Shown: one piece after another, positions 7,998 to 16,246 of the stretch
Numbering within the stretch: the first letter of the stretch is position 1
Layout: each line of letters starts with the position of its first letter
NCBI GenBank assembly: GCA_021798985.1
Contig: JAJZBI010000027.1
Span: forward strand, 1-49,063
Direction: 5' to 3'
DNA: 49,063 nucleotides
From: Actinomycetes bacterium
GTDB lineage: Bacteria > Actinomycetota > Acidimicrobiia > Acidimicrobiales > Bog-793
Translations under genes and position numbers: made by a program
Notes under the pieces: model-generated
What the model was told of the DNA's origin: nothing
Seen by the model: the letters and a program-made list of their open reading frames with translations, nothing else
The model's database searches: none

Positions 7998-8087
7998 GTT
8001 CCCGGGGCGTGGCACCGTCGAACGAGGCGTTCCGAGCCGTCTAACATGGGTCCGCAGAGGAGCGAAAGGTCCTGGTCAGAGTATTTG
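7998..8087 (+). repeat. right copy of the roughly 90-bp diverged direct repeat
   Basis: Partner of 7050-7138, sharing AGGTCCTGGTCAGAG at 8067-8081 and CAGAGGAGCGA just before it. It ends about 25 bp before tRNA-Thr. Confidence 0.55.
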
Positions 8088-8110
8088 ACCGCGAATTCGA
8101 CCGCTCCCGC

Positions 8111-8182
8111 GCCCGGGTAGCTCAGTGGCAGAGCAGCGCACTCGTAATGCGCAGGTCGTGGGTTCAAATCCCACCTCGGGCT
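8111..8182 (+). tRNA. tRNA-Thr (CGT anticodon)
   Basis: Complete cloverleaf. Acceptor GCCCGGG pairs with CUCGGGC. The D arm is GCUC-AGUGGCA-GAGC. The anticodon stem GCGCA/UGCGC carries loop CUCGUAA, giving anticodon CGU that reads ACG. The T arm is GUGGG-UUCAAAU-CCCAC. The discriminator base is U and CCA is not encoded. An integrase relic lies about 180 bp beyond its 3' end. Confidence 0.92.
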
Positions 8183-8365
8183 CTCACCGCATCCCTCCGA
8201 GAAGCGTGCGAGCACAGAAGGATCGCTCCTCGGTGCTGCCTCCCCCGCCTCACTCTCGTTGTCGAGGCGACCGCGGAGTGTTTTCGGCATCAGCCGAGGC
8301 TTGTCGTCCGACGGGGCGAATCCCTTCGATCCGGACCGGGCGCAGCGGCATGGGCCCGCGGATTG

Positions 8366-8518
8366 CCCTGGACCGCCTGGTCGGCACCGCCGGACGAGCT
8401 GGATGGTGTTCATGCCGCAGCGGAGCGCCTCGGTCGCGAAGGAGCGCCGGAAGGGGTGTCGGCGGACCCGGGAGTCGTGCCCGCTCGCTCGGTCGCGCTC
8501 CCGGATCAGCTGGATGAG
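8366..8518 (-). pseudogene. C-terminal fragment of a tyrosine recombinase (integrase)
   Basis: On the minus strand one frame gives HPFRRSFATEALRCG followed by MNTIQL, matching the box II region of tyrosine recombinases (HxLRxxFAT, then G-NxxQLQRxLGH). The catalytic HxxR pair is present. The frame then diverges before the expected LGH and catalytic tyrosine, and no N-terminal part exists. Its upstream end overlaps the 3' end of the MarR gene. Its position near the 3' end of tRNA-Thr suggests the remains of an element that once integrated there. Confidence 0.5.
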
Positions 8519-9027
8519 GCCGTTCGGGCGAAGGGTGACGGTGTGCTGACCGCTATCGGGGCAGGGATCTGATCGGCAATCGCCGCAACCTCCTCGTCAT
8601 CGCTCATCGCGGCGCGAAGGACAAGGTCAGCTGCGACAAGCTGGTCTCGGTTCACGCGCTCGGCCAGGGTCTCGTTGAGCGAGGCGATGACCTCCACGAT
8701 CGCCCGGGCGTACGTCCGGCCCTCCTCGGTGAGCGCGACGATGATCTTGCGGGCGTCCCCAGGGTCGGACCGGGTGGTCGTGTAGCCGCGCGCTTCGAGT
8801 TGCCGGGCGACCTTCCGGGCTGCCTGCCTGGTGATGCCGAGCGTGTCGCCGAGGCTGCCGATCGAGCGAGGCGCCTGGAGAAGCATGCGCATGCTGGCGG
8901 CGTCGGCGACACGGTAGCCGGGGTGTCCTCGCCGGGTGAGCTCGTCGGCCATGCGCCGAATCCAGCTGCGGCGGGCCAGTGCCAGGAGGTCCCCAAAGCG
9001 GTAGGCGCCCATTGCGTCGGCAATCAC
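8506..9027 (-). CDS. MarR-family transcriptional regulator
   Basis: A 173-residue winged-helix protein. The helix-turn-helix and wing lie at about residues 55-100: SIGSLGDTLGITRQAARKVARQL, then RGYTTTRSDPGDARKIIVALT, with the wing Asp-x-Arg typical of MarR. The start is GTG at 9027; an ATG at 9012 is also possible. The last 10 or so residues run into the integrase relic and may not be ancestral. A palindrome at 9045-9065 lies just upstream, and the DUF998 gene is divergent, so autorepression and control of that membrane protein are likely. Confidence 0.88.
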   Translation of the reverse strand: MIADAMGAYRFGDLLALARRSWIRRMADELTRRGHPGYRVADAASMRMLLQAPRSIGSLGDTLGITRQAARKVARQLEARGYTTTRSDPGDARKIIVALTEEGRTYARAIVEVIASLNETLAERVNRDQLVAADLVLRAAMSDDEEVAAIADQIPAPIAVSTPSPFARTASSS

Positions 9028-9044
9028 GAATGCGTACCTTACAG

Positions 9045-9065
9045 ATATGCAACGTGGTTGCGTAT
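9045..9065. promoter_or_regulatory. 21-bp palindrome, probable MarR operator
   Basis: GCAAC (9049-9053) and GTTGC (9057-9061) flank GTG. The outer arms ATA and TAT also pair, with one mismatch between. It lies 18 bp upstream of the GTG start of the MarR gene, where an autorepressor would bind. Confidence 0.6.
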
Positions 9066-9201
9066 CATGGGCTGATGCGAGCGCCCCGTCCTTGGGCGCT
9101 GACGTCGCAGTCGCGCGTCAACCCACCACCGGCGGTCGCGCGACTCGGCGGCCCTCCTCTGCTCGCGCCGGCTCAATGGCGGGTGCTTTATGGGAGGCCT
9201 T

Positions 9202-9789
9202 ATGCAGGTAGCGGGCGCGGCGCTTATCGCTGCGGGCCTTGCCATTGGCCTGGCGGCCCTTGTCCTCCTCCACGCACTGCCCACCGGGCTCTCACCGCTG
9301 CGCAACGCCGTGAGTCAGTACGGCATCACCGAGTACCGGGGCGCCTATCGCATCCAGACCCTCGCCTACGCCACCGCGGGCGTCGGCGCCGCTGTCGGCG
9401 TCGCCGGCCTCCCCGGATCCGCCGGCATTGTGGTTGCGCTCTGTGCCACCTTTGCTATCGCCCGCGCGCTGATCAGCTGGTTCCCGATGGATGCCCCCGC
9501 CGCGGACCGCACTCCGACCGGCAGCCGCCACGCCGTCCTGGCCGTCGCGGCCTTCGTCGCTGCCGGGCTCGCCAGTCGAGAACTCGCTCGCCTCCTCGAT
9601 CAGGACAAGATCCATGGTGGGATTGCGGCGGCGAACGGCGTGCTTTCCCTCCTCATGGGCCTCTGTCTCCTCTCCATGGTGGTTGCACGACGGACCCGCT
9701 ACTTCGGAGGCGTCGAGCGCGCTTTCTACGTCTGCATGACCGCCTGGCTCGCCATCGTCGGCATTCTGATTTGTCTCCCCGATTCATGA
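9202..9789 (+). CDS. DUF998-family membrane protein
   Basis: A 195-residue polytopic protein with about six hydrophobic segments: residues 1-25, 45-65, 70-90, 110-125, 145-165 and 175-193. The order and the motifs RNAVSQYG and ISWFPMD are typical of DUF998 membrane proteins, which have no established biochemical role. The ATG at 9202 was chosen because GGGAGG stands 5 nt before it; an in-frame ATG at 9190 lacks such a site. It is divergent from the MarR gene and is a likely regulatory target. Confidence 0.8.
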   Translation: MQVAGAALIAAGLAIGLAALVLLHALPTGLSPLRNAVSQYGITEYRGAYRIQTLAYATAGVGAAVGVAGLPGSAGIVVALCATFAIARALISWFPMDAPAADRTPTGSRHAVLAVAAFVAAGLASRELARLLDQDKIHGGIAAANGVLSLLMGLCLLSMVVARRTRYFGGVERAFYVCMTAWLAIVGILICLPDS

Positions 9790-9958
9790 TCGGACCCGGG
9801 TGCGCTCGAGCGATTGGAACGGCCTGAGTGCCGCCGACCAGGTGGCCGTAGCTCGAACGCGTTCGTCGTTCGGTCGCGAACCCGCGTCGACAAGGGCGGC
9901 CTCGAGACGTCGCCGCGTGTGATCACCAAGCCGCTCGGTCCTTGGGAGACTTGGGGCT

Positions 9959-10339
9959 ATGGCCATGACCGTTCGCTTCGAAATCTTCCCAAGGGACCTC
10001 GACGTCACGGTCGAGTTCTACACCGAGGTGCTGGGTTTCGAACTGGTCAGCGACCGCCGAGACGACCCAGAGCCGTATGTCGCGTTGCGCCGTGACAGCG
10101 TGCACGTCGGTGCGCTTCGCGACGCCGCAGCGGAGCAACGCTCTGAGCGCCGCCCGCCGGTCGGGGTCGAGATCGTTCTCGAGGTCGATGACGTCAATGC
10201 AGAGCTGGAAAGAGTCCGCACCGCCGGCTGGCCGATCGCCGAAGGGATCGAGCAGCGGCCCTGGGGTCTACGCGACTTCCGACTCCTTGACCCGAGCGGC
10301 TACTACCTCAGGATCACCAACCGTGCCAGGACCATGTGA
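9959..10339 (+). CDS. VOC-superfamily (glyoxalase/bleomycin-resistance fold) protein
   Basis: A 126-residue protein forming a single pair of beta-alpha-beta-beta-beta modules. The N-terminal module has DVTVEFYTEVLGFELV; the C-terminal one has EIVLEVDDVNAELERV and GLRDFRLLDPSGYYLRIT, the usual metal-ligand strand of VOC proteins. Members range from glyoxalases to antibiotic-binding proteins, and nothing nearby points to a substrate. It stands alone, after a 169-bp gap. Confidence 0.85.
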   Translation: MAMTVRFEIFPRDLDVTVEFYTEVLGFELVSDRRDDPEPYVALRRDSVHVGALRDAAAEQRSERRPPVGVEIVLEVDDVNAELERVRTAGWPIAEGIEQRPWGLRDFRLLDPSGYYLRITNRARTM

Positions 10340-10544
10340 TCGGCCAACCCGCTGGGTCACAACAACCGAGGCCGCACCCTGACCGCGCCGGATGGCGCAT
10401 CCGCGCACGCCTGAGACCTGGAGTTCGCGCGGCGGCGACGCCCTTTGCGCATCGAGGGGATCGGGGGTGCTGCAGGTTCGCGACGACCAGCCGGCCGCGG
10501 CTGCAACCAAAGCGGTGGGTCAGTCGCCGATCCTGGTGCTCAGC

Positions 10545-10904
10545 TCAGCGCAGCGGGGAGTGCTCGGTCGGCTGGAGATAGAGCGAGTCCACCTTCGAAG
10601 TGAGTGCGCCGTCGCGTTCGGTCTCAGCCTTGACTTCAAGCCATTCCGGGTCGGCCCGGAACGCCGCCCAAGCCCGCTCGGCGTGGTTTCGGTCCTCGAA
10701 CGCCAACAAGTAGACGAGGAGGTGTTCGCCTCGATCTCCCCCGGGAGCGTCTTCGAAGAACGCCACGACCTCGAGGCCGAGTCGGGCGAAGATGCCAAAG
10801 GTGTGATCGCGAAAGCGCGCCCTCAGCGCCTCGAGCTTCCCCGGCGCGACGTGGTACGTCCGCAGCTCGAAGAGGCGGCCAGCTGGAGCAGTTGAACCAG
10901 GCAT
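10545..10904 (-). CDS. NIPSNAP-family protein
   Basis: A 119-residue protein with a ferredoxin-like dimeric alpha/beta-barrel pattern. FELRTYHVAPGKLEALRARF and LLVYLLAFEDRNHAERAWAAF, then FRADPEW, match the NIPSNAP domain. The start at 10904 excludes an upstream in-frame extension with no conserved sequence. Biochemical function is unknown in bacteria. It stands alone between a VOC gene and an SRPBCC-like gene. Confidence 0.85.
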   Translation of the reverse strand: MPGSTAPAGRLFELRTYHVAPGKLEALRARFRDHTFGIFARLGLEVVAFFEDAPGGDRGEHLLVYLLAFEDRNHAERAWAAFRADPEWLEVKAETERDGALTSKVDSLYLQPTEHSPLR

Positions 10905-11010
10905 GTGAGGACCGTAGGAGCGGCAGGCAGTCCTGTCAATCGAGCGGGATGCTCCCACGTCGCCAATCTCGGAGGAGGGCCTCAGGGCGAACCAGATCGG
11001 TGGCGCGGCG

Positions 11011-11541
11011 CTAGGCGCTCTTGTTGTACCGGGAGGGCCCGGCATCATGAGGGGCGCGCGAACCCGCGGTCTGAGTGTCGCAGCACAGCGCGTCGTTGAG
11101 GTCGTGTAAGAAGTTGTGGACGGTCATTTGGGCGACCCGATGGATGACCGTCCGGTCCAGCCCGCGACCGAGCGTGCCGAGCGGCGGGAGATATGACCCC
11201 GACAGGGTGAGACGAGCGCCACCCGGACCACGTTCGGCGAGCTCGAGCTCGGCATCGAGGACGGGGAAGAGCGCGGAGCCCGCCGCCTTCCATTCGATCC
11301 AGGCGACCAGGCCGCTGCCGCGCTGCATGACGCCCCGCACCTCGACTGAGACCTGGCGGGCAAGGAACCGAGCGCCGAGCGGCCCGACGCGCACCGCTCG
11401 CGCCCGGTGCTCGGCGCCCGTCGCCAAGACAGAGAGCCAACGTGGGTCATCGAGGCATCGCGCGGACACGACTGCCAGCGGCCTCGCGACGTCCACCGAG
11501 TCGCCAATGAGGATGCGGCCTTGCGTGTTCACGGTGTCCAT
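11011..11541 (-). CDS. SRPBCC-like (polyketide cyclase/START fold) protein
   Basis: A 176-residue protein. Hydrophobic strands alternate with charged positions, and DAELELAERGPGGARLTLSG followed by YLPPLG and a C-terminal amphipathic helix (MTVHNFLHDLNDAL) resemble SRPBCC hydrophobic-ligand-binding proteins. The start at 11541 (ATG) is chosen; the frame stays open much further upstream, across the DoxX gene on the other strand, but that part is an artefact of high GC. No partner gene is evident. Confidence 0.65.
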   Translation of the reverse strand: MDTVNTQGRILIGDSVDVARPLAVVSARCLDDPRWLSVLATGAEHRARAVRVGPLGARFLARQVSVEVRGVMQRGSGLVAWIEWKAAGSALFPVLDAELELAERGPGGARLTLSGSYLPPLGTLGRGLDRTVIHRVAQMTVHNFLHDLNDALCCDTQTAGSRAPHDAGPSRYNKSA

Positions 11542-12021
11542 GGGGTCGAGGATGCCAGCTCTCTCGCTGAGCCGAGCAGGGGAGAAAGTCCCTTGCGATC
11601 CTGCCCGTAGTGCCTCGATCCGGGGATGTCGCTGGGGCTGGCGCCCCGACACCGTGGCCGCGGTGCCCGATCCGGCAGGATTCGGACGTCCCGCTCCGGC
11701 ACCCACCGGCATCCCCGGCACGACCAGCGGGTTTGCGCCTCGGCATACCCGGCTGCGGCGATACGGCACATTCCTTGTTCTTACGACGAGATCTCGGTCG
11801 TCACGGGCGCGACGGCAGCGCCTTGAGGCTTCGACCCGAGCGCCATGGCGAGAAGCACTCGCCGCGCGTCGGCGGCCACGATCTGCTATTGCCGCCGAAG
11901 GTCCCCTCCGGCCAGGACGCTCGGCCCCGAACGAAGGACGTCTGACCGTCGCACAACGCGACGCGCGCGCGGCACCGTAGAGGCGTGGCCCGGGGGAGCC
12001 GGGCCAGGAAGAAGGAAGACC
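11542..12021. other. 480-bp intergenic stretch without a supported gene
   Basis: Divergent spacer between the SRPBCC-like and DoxX genes. The frames crossing it have no conserved motifs. It presumably holds both promoters, but no strong -35/-10 pair is visible. AGGAAGAAGG at 12006-12015 is the ribosome-binding site of the DoxX gene. Confidence 0.4.
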
Positions 12022-12615
12022 ATGAAGTACGTGACTGCACTGATCGGTGAGCCGGCGGAGCTTCGTACCCCCAAGGTCGTCCACTGGCTCAGCACCTCGA
12101 AGCTGGCGGCAGTCGTCTGGACAGCGGCTCGCATCTGGCTCGGGGTGATGTGGATCCAGGCAGGGGTCGCGAAGCTCTGGGGAGCTGAGAACCCAGCGTT
12201 TCTCCACAACAACGGTGCAGGCGTCGCCGGTTTCGCCGCTCACGGAGCTGCGAGCTACAGCTGGTGGGCAAGCTTCCTTCACAGCTTCGTCGTGCCCAAC
12301 GCCGGCTGGATCGGCGTTCTCGTGTCGGTGAGCGAGTTCGCCGCCGGACTTGCACTGGTCATCGGCCTGCTGACGCCGGTTGCGGCGGGCGGAGCGCTCA
12401 TCTTGAACCTCACCTACATGCTCTCGGGGACCGCTGGCGTGAACCCCGTGTACGCGCTGTTCGCCGTCGTGCTGCTCGCAACCTGGCGCACGTCGGGGTG
12501 GATCGGGATCGACGGGCTGTTCAGCGGGTACCTCGCCAGGCGGCGTGCGGCGCGGCAGCTGCACCGCCACCAAGAGGGCGTGGTGGAGACCCTGTCGCAG
12601 CAGTCGGCCGCGTAG
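12022..12615 (+). CDS. DoxX-family membrane protein
   Basis: A 197-residue protein with four hydrophobic spans at about residues 35-55, 85-110, 115-135 and 140-160. RIWLGVMWIQAGVAKLW near the N-terminus is the DoxX signature, and GLALVIGLLTPVAAGGAL forms the third span. A strong ribosome-binding site (AGGAAGAAGG) precedes the ATG. DoxX relatives include subunits of thiosulfate:quinone oxidoreductase and of a radical-detoxifying complex, but most are uncharacterised, and no such partner is adjacent. A perfect hairpin follows the gene. Confidence 0.85.
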   Translation: MKYVTALIGEPAELRTPKVVHWLSTSKLAAVVWTAARIWLGVMWIQAGVAKLWGAENPAFLHNNGAGVAGFAAHGAASYSWWASFLHSFVVPNAGWIGVLVSVSEFAAGLALVIGLLTPVAAGGALILNLTYMLSGTAGVNPVYALFAVVLLATWRTSGWIGIDGLFSGYLARRRAARQLHRHQEGVVETLSQQSAA

Positions 12616-12636
12616 CGTCGGCCATCGCCACATCTG

Positions 12637-12665
12637 CCACTGCGGCCCCTCGGGGGCCGCAGTGG
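12637..12665 (+). terminator. stem-loop after the DoxX gene
   Basis: A 13-bp perfect stem, CCACTGCGGCCCC with GGGGCCGCAGTGG, closes a 3-nt loop 21 bp after the stop codon. No T-run follows, as is common for actinobacterial hairpin terminators. Confidence 0.6.
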
Positions 12666-12935
12666 CGCGTTCGCGCCCGGCACCGCCATCCCCTCCGAGC
12701 GGCCGTTGCGGCGCAACGCCGAGCTGTGTGTGTGCCTCCTGCGCGCGCCGCATGCGAGGGCCGCCCGATCGGCGAGGAGAAGAGGCCGGTGGCGCCCTTC
12801 TGAAGCAGGCGAGCGCGTCGCGTGGACTGGTCTGCCAGCCCTGGCCTTCGCTCGGCTCGGGAGGATGGCGTCGTCCCGTCCGTCTCGGGCCTTCGTCGTG
12901 GCAACGAGGGAGCGACCGCCGTCGCGCGGTCGAGC

Positions 12936-13772
12936 TCAGCCAGCTCCGAAGCGCCGCGCCGGGTCGCTGCGTGCGAGCGCGATTGCCTCCGAGAGTGACG
13001 TCGTTTCCGTGAGGCCGACCATCGCCCAGTTCGCACCGAGCTCGATCAGCCCGTCAAGCCGTGCCGCAGGCGCGTCCGGCGGGAGCTCGAGGGCCACGTC
13101 GAAGCCCTCAAGGCTGCCGCGTTCGTTTCGGATCACGTCCAGAATCCACCGGATCTGGTCGGGAGTGGCGAGCACCGGGAAGATGCCGTCGAGAGCCGCG
13201 GCACGGCGGAGCGGGCCGAGTCTTGGTCGTCGCCCGAGGGCTGCGCCCCAGAGGGGGATGCGGGGCCGCTGCACCGGGACGGGAAGAAACGTCACGCCAC
13301 GGGCGATGAAATGCGGCCCCTCGTGATCGACGGTGTCGCCCGACCACAGGGACAGGAGCAGCTCGAGCGCCTCGTCCAGACGCTCGGAGCGAACGTGCTC
13401 GTCGGTCACCTCACCGAAACGCTCGAGCTCGCCGCCCTCGTTGACGCCGAGCCCGATTCCCAGGGTGAGGCGCCCATCAGAGAGATGGTCGAGGGTGACC
13501 GACTGCCGAGCGACGATCTGGGGTCGTCGGCGCGCGAGCGGTGTGACCATTGGCCCGATCCGCAGCCGAGAAGTCACGGCGGCGACGCCGCTCAGCACGG
13601 TCCAGGGGTCGGCCATGGCTGGCAACTGCCCGGAATCGAGCGGGGGCCGCACCACGTGGTCCCACAGGAAAAAGCCGTCCCAGCCCGCATCTTCGGCAGC
13701 GCGTGCGATCTCGACAAGCTCACGGGCTCGGGCGAGATCGCCAAAGGGCGGCAGGTACAGGCCGAATTGCAT
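12936..13772 (-). CDS. LLM-class flavin-dependent oxidoreductase
   Basis: A 278-residue luciferase-like TIM-barrel protein. It opens MQFGLYLPPFGDLARARELV with EIARAAEDAGWDGFFLWDH. The middle has SDGRLTLGIGLGVNEGG, and PLWGAALGRRPRLGPLRRAA is near the phosphate-binding region. The family uses FMN or F420, and the cofactor cannot be settled by eye. The ATG at 13772 gives homology from the first residue. It is monocistronic and not close to the F420-type gene at 15.7 kb. Confidence 0.88.
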   Translation of the reverse strand: MQFGLYLPPFGDLARARELVEIARAAEDAGWDGFFLWDHVVRPPLDSGQLPAMADPWTVLSGVAAVTSRLRIGPMVTPLARRRPQIVARQSVTLDHLSDGRLTLGIGLGVNEGGELERFGEVTDEHVRSERLDEALELLLSLWSGDTVDHEGPHFIARGVTFLPVPVQRPRIPLWGAALGRRPRLGPLRRAAALDGIFPVLATPDQIRWILDVIRNERGSLEGFDVALELPPDAPAARLDGLIELGANWAMVGLTETTSLSEAIALARSDPARRFGAG

Positions 13773-14370
13773 GGTCAATTCTAGCGAGGGCCGCGCCTCG
13801 CGCTTCTCGCTCGAACCGAGAAGGCTGTCGGGTGGCCGAGGGCGGTCGCGGCACCGACCAACAGCGCAGCGCGAACGCGGCGACTCTCGTCCGAGCAGTG
13901 CTCCCCGTAAGACTGGCGGCGGCTGATGCCCCCCCGGGGGGGGCGGCGATGCGGGCGCAGTTGACCCCGTGCTCCCGTCTCTTGGCAACCCACGCGGTGG
14001 GGGCGCGGTCGGCCTGGCGATGGTCGCCGTAACCCTGGGCACCAGCATGAGCAACTCGGGTTGTTCCTGTAGGGCTCCGAGGGCCAGGTGCCGCCGGGCT
14101 GCGGGGCATGTGGATGCTCTCGTTGCCGAGGGCGGCGCAATCGCAGATGTGCGCCCAAGGACCGGATGTCAGCTCGTGGGCATCGGGGTCAGCGTGCAAG
14201 CAGTGGGCTGCTGGCGATGTTGCGCTGTCGTGGCGCGGTGGTGGCGGCCCCCATTGAGGCTCTCCCGTCCCTCGGGCAGTACTTGACGACGTCAGGGATG
14301 ACATGACAACTCCCGGCGGACAGGGCGCGGTGTTTCGCGGAGAGTGCTCGCCCACCGTTAGGGTTCCCAC
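13773..14370. other. 600-bp intergenic stretch with a G/C-run palindrome
   Basis: No supported gene. At 13928-13944 G-C7-G8-C forms an unusual homopolymer palindrome that would be hard to copy or sequence. The rest lacks conserved reading frames. The DinB gene that follows has no clear ribosome-binding site. Confidence 0.4.
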
Positions 14371-14910
14371 ATGACCTGCATCGACGAGCACGGACGGCCA
14401 GAGCCACCTGAGGCCGGCGACGAGGTCGAGACGCTCCTTGGCTTCCTCGACTACCAGCGGGCGACGTTCGCGTGGAAGACCCATGGCCTCGACGCACAGG
14501 GACTGGACGCTCGGGTCGGCGCATCGACGATGACGCTCGGTGGGATGCTCAAGCATCTGGCGCTCGTCGAGGAGGGCTGGTGCTCGCGGGCGCTCTTCGA
14601 CCGACCGCTCGGTCCGCCGTGGGACCGCGTTGATTGGCAGCAGGATCCCGACTGGGACTGGCACAGCGCCCGGCTCGACCACCCCGAGGAGCTCCACTCG
14701 CTTTGGGAACTGGCCGTGCGGCGATCGCGCGAGTCGGTGGCAACCGCAATCGCCGAAGGCGGTCTCGGCATTCTCGCCCGGCGTCGCGGCACCGACGGGC
14801 AAGCACCCAGCCTGCGCTGGATCCTGTGCCACCTGATCGAGGAGTACGCCCGCCACAACGGCCACGCCGACCTCATCCGCGAGGCCGTCGACGGCCAGAC
14901 GGGCGAGTGA
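14371..14910 (+). CDS. DinB-superfamily (DUF664) protein
   Basis: A 179-residue four-helix-bundle protein. TLGGMLKHLALVEEGW holds the first metal-ligand histidine, and EYARHNGHADLIREAVDG holds the HxxH pair, the usual DinB triad. In actinobacteria DUF664 members are often mycothiol-dependent transferases or detoxification enzymes; that specific role is inferred. The start codon directly follows a region with no Shine-Dalgarno, so leaderless translation is possible. Confidence 0.85.
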   Translation: MTCIDEHGRPEPPEAGDEVETLLGFLDYQRATFAWKTHGLDAQGLDARVGASTMTLGGMLKHLALVEEGWCSRALFDRPLGPPWDRVDWQQDPDWDWHSARLDHPEELHSLWELAVRRSRESVATAIAEGGLGILARRRGTDGQAPSLRWILCHLIEEYARHNGHADLIREAVDGQTGE

Positions 14911-15035
14911 GCGCAGCGACCCCATCGTCGCGTGCGGGCTCGACGCCCCACGGGCCGTCCCGGTATCGGAGTCCGCGGGGAACCTGACGGGCGTACCGCT
15001 CCGGGAGCACCGCGAGCGCTCCGCGGCGCTCGCGT

Positions 15036-15695
15036 TCAGCGGCTGGGCACGAGCTCGCTGAGCACGAGCGTGGCGAGCTCGGCGGGAGAGTGCACGAGGT
15101 GCGCCGCGCCGGCCGCGCGCAGCTCTTCCTCGCCGCCATAGCCCCAAGTCGCCCCGATCGCCGGGATCTCGTGCACGCGCGCCGCGGCGACGTCGTGGCG
15201 GCGGTCACCCACGAGGACGGTCCGCTGCGGGTCGGGGAAACCGAGGAGCTCGAGCGCCTCGCCGACGATGACCGACTTGTCGACGAGGCCGTTCTGGCCC
15301 GCGCCTGCGACCGCGGAGAAATAGGGAGCGAGGCCGAGGTGCTCGAGGATCACCTGGGCGAAGTCCACCAGCTTGGCGGTTGCGACGGCGAGCACGATCC
15401 CGCCGTCGCGAAGCGCCGAGAGCATCGCCTCGACTCCCTCGAAGGGCGCGCACTCATACACGCCGGTCGAGCTGTAGTAGGCACGGTAGGCGGCGATGGC
15501 GGTCGGGATCTCACTCGGGCTCACCCCGAGCTCGAGCAGCGATTGCTCGAGGGGCGGCCCGATCCAGTGGCGGATCGCCGACTCCTCGACGTCGTGGCCG
15601 ACCGCGCGCAGCGCGCGCCGGAAGCCAGCGAGGATGCCGACCTGGGAGTCGACGAGCGTGCCGTCGAGGTCGAAGAGCGCCACGAAGGGGGCCAC
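15036..15695 (-). CDS. HAD-family hydrolase, phosphoglycolate phosphatase-like
   Basis: A 219-residue HAD phosphatase. Motif I is FDLDGTLVDS (residues 8-17), with the nucleophile and acid aspartates. Motif II lies in LAVATAK, motif III is the lysine in LVDKSVIVGEAL, and motif IV is VLVGDRRHDVAAA. A C1 helical cap lies between motifs I and II, as in Gph and PpaX. Substrates of such phosphatases overlap, so phosphoglycolate is only a guess. It ends 125 bp from the convergent DinB gene and is followed upstream by the F420-type gene in the same direction. Confidence 0.88.
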   Translation of the reverse strand: MAPFVALFDLDGTLVDSQVGILAGFRRALRAVGHDVEESAIRHWIGPPLEQSLLELGVSPSEIPTAIAAYRAYYSSTGVYECAPFEGVEAMLSALRDGGIVLAVATAKLVDFAQVILEHLGLAPYFSAVAGAGQNGLVDKSVIVGEALELLGFPDPQRTVLVGDRRHDVAAARVHEIPAIGATWGYGGEEELRAAGAAHLVHSPAELATLVLSELVPSR

Positions 15696-15717
15696 GGTCG
15701 GAGTGGGGGCCGTGCCG

Positions 15718-16137
15718 CTACGCCTCGATTGCCTCGAGCTCGACGACGGGGATCACCCGGGTCGTCTTGGCTTCGTACTCCGCGAAGCCGGGGTAGCGGC
15801 GGGCCTGCTCGGCGTAGATCCGGTCGCGGTCGGCGCCAGTGACCGGCGTGGCGGTGGCGCGGTAGGTGTCCGCCCCGACCTCGACGCTCACCTCGGGGTT
15901 GGCGACGAGGTTGAGGTACCAGTCGGGGTGGGTGTCGGCTCCCGCCTTGGAGGCAAAGACGTAGCGATGGCCGTCGAGGTCGAGGTACATCATTGGGTTG
16001 ACCCGCTCGGCTCCCGTCTTGGCACCCGTGGTGTGCAGCAAGAGCATCGGCGCGCCCTCGAACTGGCCGCCGACGCGGCCCGCGTTCGCCCGGAACTCCT
16101 CGATGATTCGTGCGTTCCAGTCGTTGACGTCGCTCAT
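15718..16137 (-). CDS. deazaflavin (F420)-dependent nitroreductase-family protein
   Basis: A 139-residue split-barrel protein of the Ddn type: MLLLHTTGAKTGAERVNPMM, then YVFASKAGADTHPDWYLNLV and NPEVSVEVG. These blocks form the F420-binding surface in actinobacterial homologues. The ATG at 16137 has an AGGAAAGGAGC ribosome-binding site just upstream. It may share a transcript with the HAD gene, 22 bp downstream. The physiological substrate is unknown. Confidence 0.88.
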   Translation of the reverse strand: MSDVNDWNARIIEEFRANAGRVGGQFEGAPMLLLHTTGAKTGAERVNPMMYLDLDGHRYVFASKAGADTHPDWYLNLVANPEVSVEVGADTYRATATPVTGADRDRIYAEQARRYPGFAEYEAKTTRVIPVVELEAIEA

Positions 16138-16246
16138 GCCGAGCTCCTTTCCTGCTGATCGCTCCGGTCCCGGCAGGCTAGCGGGGCGCTCGCAGGGCGT
16201 CGCGCTTCGCGGCGTGGCAGGCACGGCGTTGTGCGACGATGCAGGG

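Noticed and set aside
7549-8088. 179-codon plus-strand frame after the transposase remnant
   Set aside because: Only its first 20 or so codons match the transposase tail; the middle (ARMKIGLSWKRALSVGW) could be another scrap but I could not assign it, and the end is the tandem repeat.
7241-8413. 390-codon minus-strand frame through the tandem repeat, tRNA and relics
   Set aside because: It crosses a tRNA gene and a 23-bp array; the Gly/Arg-rich repeats are only a reading of the array.
11542-12753. Upstream extension of the SRPBCC-like gene to a 580-codon frame
   Set aside because: It runs antisense through the DoxX gene and has no conserved residues; an ATG at 11541 starts the conserved part.
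13969-14286. 105-codon frame in the gap before the DinB gene
   Set aside because: Cys/Arg-rich low-information sequence, no ribosome-binding site, no known domain.
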